Origin: Dendrophyllia cribrosa
Taxonomy: Eukaryota > Cnidaria > Anthozoa > Scleractinia > Dendrophylliidae
NCBI GenBank assembly: GCA_024195265.1
Contig: JAJLRJ010000010.1
Coordinates: 39,766,298 to 39,830,297, forward strand
Length of the DNA: 64,000 nt
Direction: 5' to 3'
Position 1 is the stretch's first letter, and each line of letters starts with the position of its first letter. Below are positions 1-7,677 of this stretch, one piece after another. The position numbers and the translations under genes are program-made. Below the pieces are notes generated by a model. It made no database searches. It was not told the DNA's origin and was given only the letters and a program-made list of their open reading frames with translations.

Positions 1-713
1 CTTGTGTAATATTTGATGAAGTCATTTATTGTTTGGAATGAACGATCTATTCCTTGATGCTGTATTTGCTTCTGCTCTGCAGTTATTTCTCCCCTGTTAA
101 ACTTTTTAGTCCAAGACGCTTTATACCCTTTCAGTTGATTTTTCCGATAATTCGCAATCTTAAGAATGTCGTTGAGATATTTGTTTAACCGTTGCGCTGA
201 GAAGTTCCTCTGCTTGAGAACTTCTTCCACTGTATCATAATTAGCAAGATTCAAATTTGTCAAAATTTCATTTGCTTCTTCCTCAAGGACTTTTTCATAT
301 TTAGGAGGATCATCTTCTTCTTCTTCTTGAAGTGAGGGATCGGGATCTTCTGCCATTATTTCTTCATATGTTGGTGGCATTGCTGGGATTTGTTTAGCTG
401 CTTGCGGTGACACAATCTCATCGTCAAACAGACCACCAACATCCATCTCTTCAAATGGATCGACTTCTGGATAATAATCTATGCCTGGATCAACTTTTGG
501 CTTTCTCCTCCGAACTGGCAAAGCTGGCTGCCTCAAATTCGACGCAACAACCTCATCTAGTTTTGCTGTTATGGGTTTGAACATTTTTGCCAGTCCAGTT
601 TGGCTTGTTTCTTCACCCAGCTTTTTCTGGGTGATGACATCGTGAACAAAGTTGATTTTTTTTCCCAAAGCAGATTTGCTTTTGGCCATTTCATTCCATT
701 TCAATAAACTCAT
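1..713 (-). CDS. PPxY-motif protein of the viral element (partial, runs off the left edge)
   Basis: An open frame on the minus strand begins with ATG at 711-713 (context ACTTAAAATGAG) and stays open to base 1, giving at least 237 residues. It has a basic N-terminal part (about residues 1-75), an acidic middle, and two PPxY motifs, PPTYEEI near residue 113 and PPKYEKV near 136, then a helical, lysine-rich part. PPxY motifs bind WW domains of NEDD4-type ubiquitin ligases; viral structural proteins, including adenovirus protein VI, carry them. That suggests, by inference only, a virion protein used during entry or exit. It is divergent to the ATPase gene. I do not recognise the family. Confidence 0.75.
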   Translation of the reverse strand, partial: MSLLKWNEMAKSKSALGKKINFVHDVITQKKLGEETSQTGLAKMFKPITAKLDEVVASNLRQPALPVRRRKPKVDPGIDYYPEVDPFEEMDVGGLFDDEIVSPQAAKQIPAMPPTYEEIMAEDPDPSLQEEEEDDPPKYEKVLEEEANEILTNLNLANYDTVEEVLKQRNFSAQRLNKYLNDILKIANYRKNQLKGYKASWTKKFNRGEITAEQKQIQHQGIDRSFQTINDFIKYYT

Positions 714-795
714 TTTAAGTCCACAAACATGAATTTGGATGAAGAACATGATGTTAAACAAGATGTTCATCTGAATTTGTCTTCTGGGAAATAAA
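714..795. promoter_or_regulatory. Divergent intergenic region with a 21-codon upstream ORF
   Basis: This 82-base gap separates the divergent PPxY gene and the ATPase gene and must hold both promoters. On the plus strand a small frame from ATG 729 to TAA 792-794 encodes 21 residues and stops one base before the ATPase ATG at 796. It could be a regulatory upstream ORF or chance. Confidence 0.4.
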
Positions 796-1428
796 ATGAA
801 GATTGTCAATTATGATTGCCATGACCCAATCACAAACTTTCGACAGTTGCAACCTTTTATGCCGGATCGAACTTTCAGAATGTTGATCTGTGGCCCTTCA
901 GGATCTGGAAAAACAAACGTTCTCCTGGATATGATTTTGAGATTGCTTTTCTACGATAAAATTTATCTCTATGCGAAAAATCTGGATCAAGCCAAATATC
1001 AACACCTGATGAAAACATTTCACCCAATCAGCAAAGAAGCTGGATATAACATCATTGAAGCATCCCAGGATGAAATCATCCCAGTTTCTGAGCTGTCAGG
1101 AGAGAATCAAAAACTGGTTGTTTTTGACGATTTTGTTTGCGAGAAAAACCAAAAGCCATTGATTGATTATTTTATCCAAGGCAGACACAAGAATTGTTCT
1201 GTGATTTATTTATCACAAAGTTATTTCCAAACACCAAAAGATATCCGCTTGAATTGTTCACATCTTTGTATCTTTGAATTTCCCAGCAACAAAGAAATTA
1301 CTGCGATCTGCAGGGAAAATAATATTAAGAAAGAAGATTATCTGAAAGCCACGCGTGATCCGTTTTCTTTCCTCTATATGGATAAGCCAAGGAAATTCAT
1401 GGCTAAAAACTTTGATGAAAGACTTTAA
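796..1428 (+). CDS. A32/FtsK-HerA-like DNA packaging ATPase
   Basis: A 210-residue P-loop ATPase. Walker A is GPSGSGKT (residues 33-40), Walker B is LVVFDD (107-112), and a sensor-like LSQSYF follows at 139-144. Size and motif order fit the short packaging ATPases of Polintons, adintoviruses and virophages, related to poxvirus A32, which drive the genome into the capsid. The start is fixed by AAATAAAATG, the same context as the polymerase gene. The stop at 1426-1428 is followed after one base by the ATG of the fibre-like gene, so the two are probably expressed together. The frame is intact with no missing motif. Confidence 0.85.
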   Translation: MKIVNYDCHDPITNFRQLQPFMPDRTFRMLICGPSGSGKTNVLLDMILRLLFYDKIYLYAKNLDQAKYQHLMKTFHPISKEAGYNIIEASQDEIIPVSELSGENQKLVVFDDFVCEKNQKPLIDYFIQGRHKNCSVIYLSQSYFQTPKDIRLNCSHLCIFEFPSNKEITAICRENNIKKEDYLKATRDPFSFLYMDKPRKFMAKNFDERL

Positions 1429-1429
1429 A

Positions 1430-3481
1430 ATGAGCTACTCAAATGGATTGCTTTCTGAAACAACAAGCACCTCACATGGAGGACGAGATGGAAGAGATGG
1501 ATTGCCAGGAGTTGGTTTTAAGCTGACATCCACAGGAGATTATGATATGCAAAATAAAAAGCTTGTCGATCTTGCTGAGGGAACTGGAAACTCTCACGCA
1601 ATCACAAGGCATCAGCTAGACACAGGACTTGCTGAGAAAGTCTCAAATCCACTCCAAAATCATCTTGACGCTAACTATCACTCAATCGAAAACGTTCAAC
1701 TTGCTGGAGATAACGATGCATTTCCATTGTTTCATGCAAAACAAACTTTTATGGCAACTGATGGGAGAGAATTTTCTGCAAAGAATCAAAAGATCACAAA
1801 TCTGTCAGCAGGAACAAGCAACTCAGATGCAATCAACAAGCAACAAATGGATATAAGCTTACTTCAAGCGAAAGTCAACTCATTGCAGGTTGACGGTTCT
1901 TCCCATATGACAGGAGACTTGGATCTCAGGGGAAAGAAACTGATTCTTCCTGGAGAGATCGACATGGATCGAAAGTTGATCACAAATCTGGACACGGATG
2001 AAAACCAAGATCTTTCTGCTGTGAATATGATTACTTTGAAAAAGTTTCATCCAAACACACCTGCTCCAACGCATGAAGTAACGAAAGACATCGATCTGAA
2101 AGGACTGTTTCATGTCACACAATCAAAACAGCAGAATTATGAGGATCTTTCCGCAAATTATAACAATCTGATCTCCTATGACGATGCAAAAAATGTTTTT
2201 GTCAGCAGAAAAGAAACATTTCCAATGGAAACAAGCTTGGATATGGGAAACCAGTTCATTTATAACGTAAAAGATCCAACAGCAATCGATCAAGCAGTCA
2301 ACAAAAAGTTTGTGGATTACCAAGTAAAACAACTTCACTCATCAATCAATTCTTTTACCTCTAGCACTCTTTCTCTTTCCGGAGGAACCATGACTGGGAG
2401 ATTGAATATGGGAGGAAAAAGACTTATTGGACTTCCTGCCGCTCCAAGCGGAGTCTATGAAGCAACATCGAAGAGTTGGGTAGAATCAGAGATTGCGAGT
2501 GAAGCAACTAAAACAGAAAATAACTTGAAAAAGTTTGTAAATGAAACGTCAATTTCTCCAGCTGGAAATCTGAAAGATGCATTTCATTTTCTCATGGATG
2601 ATGCGGGGGAATCTTTCAACGGGCATGATTTGCAAGTTGTTGGCGTTGTGGATTTCCCGTTTTCTCCGCATCATTTTAACAAAAAAGCTTTTCAATTGAA
2701 CATTGGAAAAGATTCTTCAAATCTTTATTCTGGAAGAATGGGCTTAAATATGTTGAAGTTGCCTCAAGGAGAATACACACTTGTTGTTGAGTTTTTCCCT
2801 GTTTCCATGACGAATGTTTCAGTTGATGCTGTTTCCACGAGCTTGAATATTAATCAGCAGTCAACAAAGAAGTTTTCAAACTATTCTCGATCAATCATCC
2901 ACATGCATAAATGGCAGATTTCTCCTCCGGAATTTGTCTTTTTGGATTTGAAATCGCAGGGAACAGCAGATTCTCCATCAATCGGAACAACTCATTTGAT
3001 CGTTTATGGAATTTCTGGATTTCATGCAGATGTGCCCAGTTCTGTTTATGATTCTCCATTCGTCTTTGACTCAGGGAAGATGGTTATGCAGAGAGACTTG
3101 GATTTAAATGGACAAAAGTTGCTGAATTCAAATTTAAGCAATAACTTTATGCTGATTGGAAGATATAGAAAATCATCAGGAGACGGCATAAATGTACTTT
3201 TCGATAATTATTTTAATGATATAGTCATCCCCATCCGATGTAAATTAATCACAGCGTTTGCTCAAATTTTATCAAAAGCATCTTCTTTTCCACAGTTGCA
3301 TTTATTTCTCCCAGATAAAAAATCACAAAGTGGAACTAGGTTTAGCAGCGATAATAGAATTCAAACATTCACGTTTTCAAATGTTGTTTACAAAGCAGGA
3401 GAATTATTTACAGCAAGAATAAATGATCGATTATTAAATATCAGCTCTGCCCAAATCACATTTCTTTTTGAAAAAGCTTAA
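1430..3481 (+). CDS. Fibre-like (receptor-binding/tail-fibre type) protein
   Basis: A 683-residue protein. The frame stays open upstream, but ATG 1430 in CTTTAAAATGAGC follows the ATPase stop by one base and is preferred. Near the N-terminus is a short collagen-like stretch (residues 18-27, GRDGRDGLPG). Several imperfect repeats follow of the type 'M.G.LDL..KKI..L..GT...DA(V/I)NK.Q.D' (for example residues about 40-65, 120-150, 165-200, 260-300 and 320-350), a pattern seen in phage and algal-virus tail fibres and in fibre proteins of adintovirus-type elements. The C-terminal 300 residues are beta-rich with little repetition and could form a head domain. Role in attachment is inferred from this layout. 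Confidence 0.7.
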   Translation: MSYSNGLLSETTSTSHGGRDGRDGLPGVGFKLTSTGDYDMQNKKLVDLAEGTGNSHAITRHQLDTGLAEKVSNPLQNHLDANYHSIENVQLAGDNDAFPLFHAKQTFMATDGREFSAKNQKITNLSAGTSNSDAINKQQMDISLLQAKVNSLQVDGSSHMTGDLDLRGKKLILPGEIDMDRKLITNLDTDENQDLSAVNMITLKKFHPNTPAPTHEVTKDIDLKGLFHVTQSKQQNYEDLSANYNNLISYDDAKNVFVSRKETFPMETSLDMGNQFIYNVKDPTAIDQAVNKKFVDYQVKQLHSSINSFTSSTLSLSGGTMTGRLNMGGKRLIGLPAAPSGVYEATSKSWVESEIASEATKTENNLKKFVNETSISPAGNLKDAFHFLMDDAGESFNGHDLQVVGVVDFPFSPHHFNKKAFQLNIGKDSSNLYSGRMGLNMLKLPQGEYTLVVEFFPVSMTNVSVDAVSTSLNINQQSTKKFSNYSRSIIHMHKWQISPPEFVFLDLKSQGTADSPSIGTTHLIVYGISGFHADVPSSVYDSPFVFDSGKMVMQRDLDLNGQKLLNSNLSNNFMLIGRYRKSSGDGINVLFDNYFNDIVIPIRCKLITAFAQILSKASSFPQLHLFLPDKKSQSGTRFSSDNRIQTFTFSNVVYKAGELFTARINDRLLNISSAQITFLFEKA

Positions 3482-3484
3482 AAA

Positions 3485-3967
3485 ATGAACCGCAAAAAAA
3501 GCATCTTTAATTTCAATCATATCGATCTCAACATTGGGGAAGAAAAACTGGAAGAGATCAAGCAATTCTATCGATTTTATCACAAAAGATTTTGGTGTTT
3601 GAAAAGAGCTCACAAACATTTCAAGCGAATGAATTTGTTTGTAAATTTAACATCTTCCGCTCTTGTTGCGATTGGAGCGATTGCTGGAGGAGTGACAATG
3701 AATCCTGTGATTTTGGGAGTGATTTCAGGTGCAGGACTGATTATTAAAACAGGGAATGAAATGAAGAAATATGGAAACAAGATTGAAATGACAAAGTTCG
3801 CGTTCACAACTTACGAGAAAACATTGACTGATTTACGTTTTGCTTTGAGGAGTGGAATATTTGATCGAAATGAATTTCTTCCAGCAATGGAAGCTATTGA
3901 TGGAATTGTGATTGATTTGGGATTAGATTTGGAGAAGTTTGAGAGAAAATATGATTTACTGTTTTGA
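3485..3967 (+). CDS. Small hairpin membrane protein of the viral element
   Basis: A 160-residue protein starting at ATG 3485 (CTTAAAAAATG), three bases after the fibre-like stop. A basic, amphipathic N-terminal part (residues 20-48, rich in K, R, H, F, Y) precedes two hydrophobic segments, about residues 50-69 and 73-88, separated by a short turn and rich in glycine and alanine, so it probably inserts as a hairpin. The C-terminal third is helical and charged. I do not recognise the family. A membrane-active virion or lysis role is possible, since it is the last gene of the ATPase-fibre run, but is not shown. Confidence 0.6.
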   Translation: MNRKKSIFNFNHIDLNIGEEKLEEIKQFYRFYHKRFWCLKRAHKHFKRMNLFVNLTSSALVAIGAIAGGVTMNPVILGVISGAGLIIKTGNEMKKYGNKIEMTKFAFTTYEKTLTDLRFALRSGIFDRNEFLPAMEAIDGIVIDLGLDLEKFERKYDLLF

Positions 3968-4097
3968 ATGATTTTTCATTTCTGGAGGAAATGAAAAACC
4001 CGCACAGTGGCAAATGACAAAAGATGTTTCTGCTAAAATTTATCAGGAGAATATTTTGTTTTCATCCCACATTTGAGATAAATGACAAATGAAAAAC
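3968..4097. repeat. Convergent intergenic region with a copy of the element's dispersed repeat
   Basis: The 130 bases between two converging genes hold CAGTGGCAAATGACAAAAG, then TTTCTGCTAAAATTTATCAG and CCCACATTTGAGATAAATGA. The last two recur in the iterated region at 5.5-6.0 kb, so this is a separate outlying copy of the same repeat. Confidence 0.7.
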
Positions 4098-5381
4098 TCA
4101 GTTCTTGATAAACAAAACTCGTTGCCAATCTCCCTCCTCCTCCCAAAACTGACCTCGAGCTCGGAACCTCCATTGTCCTTCTGGGAGATAATAATTGAAT
4201 TCTTCTTCGCTGGGAAAAGATCCATAACAACGTGCATGAAAAAACTGAGCAAAATCCTCATAGTTTTTTACAACTCCATAGTCAAATGAATCTAGGTTGA
4301 AGATTACTTGTTTGTCATTTTCTCCAGCCAGTCTATCCACACTGCCATCTTCCCATGGAGTGAATTCATTGAAGGTGTCTAGTATGCGCTTCCAATTTTC
4401 AAGGAGCTTGCCCCTCGAAACTTGCTCTTTTATAATCCATTCTTTCTCCGCTTTTTCCTCCATTCTAGCGATATTTTCATCTATTTCCTTTCCTCGTCTT
4501 TCATTATATTCCTTTTGTTCCTTGGTTGAGAGCTTGAACCAATCGTTGACAGCCAGAGCCTGCATTTCCCTACTATCTTCCTCCTCAACAGGAAAAGGAA
4601 TTTGATCTTGTGGTTGAGGGATAGGTGGTTTCCTTCGTGGTTGAGGGATAGGTGGTTTCCTTCGTGGTTGGGGGATTGGTGATTTCCTTCGTGGTTGGGG
4701 GATTGGCGGAACTTGATTTTCTTCTTTTAACTTTCGTGGTTGGGGAACGGGTTTGGGAGGAAGAGATGGCGGTGTTGGTTTCTCAACTTTTTCCACTTTG
4801 AATTTTTCTCCATCACTTCTTCGTGTGAAACTGTTTCTCCCACTTTTCAACGCATTGCGAATGGTCCCTGAATCAATTCCCAGTTCCTTTGTAGCTGCTG
4901 AAACACTGGGAAAAATGGTTGTTGTTGACGATGATGAAATACGGATGGGGATGGACTGAATCTTCTTTGGAGTTGGCGTTTCATCTTCCAACCAGGGATC
5001 GACCAACGGTCCTTTTTCAAAGGTTCTTGACAGGAAGAATTTCTTCCCATCTTTTTTAACATAACGACCTTCATAATTAGAAAATCTATTGAAGGAGGCA
5101 TAGATTGCCTGACGAGTCACTCCAATCCACTGAGCCATCTCAGACATTGTTTCAAAAGATTTCAGGGGTGGTCCGTTGGGAGAATCATGAACTGCCAATC
5201 GATCCTGAGTTTGATTCACAACCCTGACTTCTCTGCCTTGGAGCGTGAAAACATTCTTCCCTTCATTGATTGCCTTGTTGAGAGTTTTTGGAGTGAACTT
5301 CATAAATCTTGCAAGAGCCGCCTGTGAAGAAAATCTTTCACTGAGGCGTTCTTTTGAGAAAGCATCTATCAAAACCCACAT
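4098..5381 (-). CDS. Triple NUMOD1-like DNA-binding protein with proline-rich repeats
   Basis: A 427-residue protein from ATG 5379-5381; the frame is open further upstream, but only over the repeat-rich gap and without an AAAATG start. Residues about 16-55, 75-118 and 156-198 are three divergent copies of a module with an S/T-x-x-x-[AM]-A helix, a G-I/V-T/D turn, a second helix ending in a T-I-x-x-A-L/F-type pattern, and a short F-T/F-x-x-x-[GD]-K hairpin. This resembles NUMOD1/IENR1 helix-turn-helix modules, which bind DNA in homing endonucleases. Residues 203-262 are proline-rich with four tandem nine-residue units like PPIPQPRRK, coded by 27-bp DNA repeats and giving RRKPPIP, a class I SH3-ligand pattern. 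The C-terminal 160 residues are acidic and aromatic with no recognised domain. No nuclease motif was seen. Confidence 0.65.
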   Translation of the reverse strand: MWVLIDAFSKERLSERFSSQAALARFMKFTPKTLNKAINEGKNVFTLQGREVRVVNQTQDRLAVHDSPNGPPLKSFETMSEMAQWIGVTRQAIYASFNRFSNYEGRYVKKDGKKFFLSRTFEKGPLVDPWLEDETPTPKKIQSIPIRISSSSTTTIFPSVSAATKELGIDSGTIRNALKSGRNSFTRRSDGEKFKVEKVEKPTPPSLPPKPVPQPRKLKEENQVPPIPQPRRKSPIPQPRRKPPIPQPRRKPPIPQPQDQIPFPVEEEDSREMQALAVNDWFKLSTKEQKEYNERRGKEIDENIARMEEKAEKEWIIKEQVSRGKLLENWKRILDTFNEFTPWEDGSVDRLAGENDKQVIFNLDSFDYGVVKNYEDFAQFFHARCYGSFPSEEEFNYYLPEGQWRFRARGQFWEEEGDWQRVLFIKN

Positions 5382-6187
5382 TTTGATAGGTGTAAAAAAA
5401 TGAAAAAAAAAAACCACAAGAATGTTCTCAAAGTTTTCTGAAAAAAGATTTTGTGAAATGATTTTCTGGAGAAGATTTCCAAATGGATTTTGTGAAATGA
5501 TTTTCATCCCACATTTGAGATAAATGACAACCTCTACAGTGACAAATGACAAGATGTTTTTCTGCTAAAATTTATCAGGAGATATATTTTGTTTCATTGA
5601 AAAGTTCTTTCAGGGTAAATAATTTTAAAAAATCAAAAACAAAAAACAAAAAAACATTTTCATCACAGCTTCCAGAAAAAAACCATAAATGACAGACAAC
5701 CTCTACAGTGACAAATGACAATCTTTCCAGTGTTAAATTTAGGGGAAAACAAAATCAACCCACATTTGAGATAAATGACAACCTCTCCAGTGATAAATGA
5801 CAATCTTTCCAGTGTTAAATTCAGGAGAAAACAAAAATCAACCTCTACAGTGACAAATGACAACCTCTACAGTGACAAATGACAACCTCTACAGTGACAA
5901 ATGACAAAATGATTTTCTGCTAAAATTTATCAGGAGATATATTTTGTTTCATTGAAAAGTTCTTTCAGGGTAAATAATTTTAAAAAATCAAAAACAAAAA
6001 ACAAAAAAACATTTTCATCACAGCTTCCAGAAAAAAACCATAAATCCACAAATAACAACCTCTACAGTGACAAATGACAATCTTTCCAGTGGTAAATTTA
6101 GGGGAAAACAAAATCAACCTCTACAGTGACAAATGACAACCTCTACAGTGACAAATGACAAAATGATTTCACATCACAGATGTCAAA
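5382..6187. repeat. Iterated repeat region between two minus-strand genes
   Basis: About 800 noncoding bases. A 22-bp unit containing CTACAGTGACAAATGACA occurs eight times exactly, starting at 5531, 5700, 5842, 5864, 5886, 6059, 6118 and 6140; three copies (5842-5907) are in perfect tandem and the last two are adjacent. A variant copy starts at 5782. A segment of about 130 bp (5558-5690) is repeated almost exactly at 5913-6045. All copies have the same orientation. Such arrays are typical of replication origins, transcription-factor clusters or recombination-prone DNA; which one applies is not known. Confidence 0.8.
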
Positions 6188-6814
6188 TCAAACTTCATCC
6201 TCATCATCCTCATTTTTATCCTCATATTCATCAAAAGCTGAGGCGGTTTGAATCATTTCCTCCACAAGAACTTCATCAACAATCGCTGTGATAGATTTAA
6301 CATTTCCGCAGAAAAGATGTTTGATAGAAAAAACAACTTGCCCAAAAAGTGGCATAGAGATAAGTTCTTTTTGTTTCAAGATGGGCTTCTTTTTCCCGTT
6401 TGTCAGCTCCCAGAAACGACAGGAGAAATCTGTTTTGGGGATCTTGGAAGAATAAATCTTGGCGAAAATCTTTTCCTGCTCAGATTTATCCACTTTCAAG
6501 AGAGTGAAATCTTCAGCATGATACTTAGCAAAAGACGGAGAAAGTTTCTTCACTTCCGGTTGTTTCTGAATTGCAAGTGAACGAAGATGAGCTTCCAGTT
6601 TGTGAAAAAAGGGAATGTTTTCTTCAGGAAGATTAATCCCCAGTGAAAAAGATTCCCCTTCATGAGCAAAGATTTTAAACTTTGTTCTGAGTTTCAGTTG
6701 AAGTTTTTTGTCATCAAGAGAACAGGGGAGCAGACAATATGAGATCTTTCCAGAGGTTCGTTTTTGAGGATCTTCAAGAATGATTTCGGAAACAGAGACT
6801 TTTTCAGGATTCAT
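6188..6814 (-). CDS. Acidic-tailed protein of the viral element (possible ssDNA-binding protein)
   Basis: A 208-residue protein from ATG 6812-6814 (AAGAAAATGAATC). A start 14 codons further up (6854-6856) overlaps the end of the neighbouring gene and is less likely. The body is a lysine-rich mixed alpha/beta sequence; the last 18 residues are almost all acidic (EYEDKNEDDEDEV). A basic body with a highly acidic C-terminal tail is characteristic of single-stranded DNA-binding proteins such as T7 gp2.5 and bacterial SSB, which would fit a protein-primed replicon that exposes ssDNA. This is inference from composition; no sequence match is claimed. Confidence 0.5.
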   Translation of the reverse strand: MNPEKVSVSEIILEDPQKRTSGKISYCLLPCSLDDKKLQLKLRTKFKIFAHEGESFSLGINLPEENIPFFHKLEAHLRSLAIQKQPEVKKLSPSFAKYHAEDFTLLKVDKSEQEKIFAKIYSSKIPKTDFSCRFWELTNGKKKPILKQKELISMPLFGQVVFSIKHLFCGNVKSITAIVDEVLVEEMIQTASAFDEYEDKNEDDEDEV

Positions 6815-6840
6815 TTTCTTGGTGGAGATAAAAAAAATAA

Positions 6841-7113
6841 TTATTTCCAAATCCATTTCTCCATGAACTGCATATCTTTTTCAGTTTTGACTGGAAGAAA
6901 ACCAGTAGCCATATCAACAGCTTTCTGAAAGTTTATTTCCATTTCAACTCCTTTCATCCATGCGATTTCTTCCTCCGTCAACCCACATATTTTGTGAAAG
7001 CTGGGATGAATCCAAGTTGCATGATTTTTTATTTCAGCCAGTGGGATCTGAGCTTCTTTCACAGAATAGTAATCTTTTCCATCGATTATGAAAAGTTTTT
7101 CTTTAACTATCAT
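6841..7113 (-). CDS. Small protein of the viral element with a partial NUMOD-like segment
   Basis: A 90-residue protein. The start is placed at ATG 7111-7113, preceded by GAATAAAATG like other genes of the element; an in-frame ATG three codons upstream (7120-7122) is possible. Residues about 10-35 (DGKDYYSVKEA followed by a helix) resemble one half of the NUMOD1-like modules in its two neighbours; the rest has no recognised fold. It lies between the acidic-tailed protein and the two-module protein, all on the same strand, and may be co-expressed with them. Confidence 0.5.
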   Translation of the reverse strand: MIVKEKLFIIDGKDYYSVKEAQIPLAEIKNHATWIHPSFHKICGLTEEEIAWMKGVEMEINFQKAVDMATGFLPVKTEKDMQFMEKWIWK

Positions 7114-7145
7114 TTTATTCATTTCTTATCCAATGGAGAAAAAAT

Positions 7146-7637
7146 TCAAACTTGTTCCATGACTTCCACCAAGTCTTTATGATTTGCAAAAACTGAAGCG
7201 TGATTTCTGGTGGATTTTGGTTTTGATTTCTTATTGATCTTTTGAACGATTTTTACTTCCCTTTGATTTGCCCTCAATTTGTCAATAAGGAAATCAAATT
7301 CAGGAGATTTCCATGTGATGTAATGAGTGATATCCTCCGAATCAAGGAAATGTTTTTTCTTCTTGAGAATTTGATTGAAAAAAACTGTGCTTGAAATTCC
7401 AAACTTTTCTAGTTCAACATAATCAAAAATATCTTCTCCATCAACTTGGAGAAAGGGTTCATCTGTCCTTTCTTCCTGAATGAAAAAAACTTTTCCATCT
7501 TTCCTTTTGAATTTTTTATTTTCTCTTTTGAGGACTCTCCAAATGTTGGTGGTAGGGATATTTGTTTCTTGACTGGCTTCCTTGAATGTGTAGAAAATTT
7601 GTTTTTCTTTTCCTTCTTCTTGGATTGAAAACTTCAT
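7146..7637 (-). CDS. Double NUMOD1-like DNA-binding protein
   Basis: A 163-residue protein. The open frame extends upstream into the antisense of the polymerase gene, but ATG 7635-7637 lies in AAATAAAATG, the same start context as the polymerase, and is taken as the real start. Residues about 15-54 and 66-108 look like two copies of the module in the 4098-5381 protein: a YTFKEA helix, a turn, a helix ending W-R-V-L-K, then K-R-K-D-G-K-V-F-F. The C-terminus is basic (KKSKPKSTR). It faces the polymerase gene across 40 bp, so a role in binding the element's own DNA (regulation or replication) is reasonable but inferred. Confidence 0.6.
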   Translation of the reverse strand: MKFSIQEEGKEKQIFYTFKEASQETNIPTTNIWRVLKRENKKFKRKDGKVFFIQEERTDEPFLQVDGEDIFDYVELEKFGISSTVFFNQILKKKKHFLDSEDITHYITWKSPEFDFLIDKLRANQREVKIVQKINKKSKPKSTRNHASVFANHKDLVEVMEQV

Positions 7638-7677
7638 TTTATTTAGGAAAATATTTTTTTTGATTTTACCAAATAAA
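7638..7677. promoter_or_regulatory. Symmetrical bidirectional promoter between the two-module protein and PolB
   Basis: Both start codons lie at the ends of an inverted repeat: CATTTTATTT at 7635-7644 and AAATAAAATG at 7671-7680. Only 40 bp of AT-rich DNA separates the two coding regions, so both promoters must fit there or overlap the genes. Confidence 0.6.

Noticed and set aside
5382..5552. N-terminal extension of the triple-module protein
   Set aside because: It would translate the repeat-rich noncoding region, giving a phenylalanine-rich stretch with no ATG start at its beginning.
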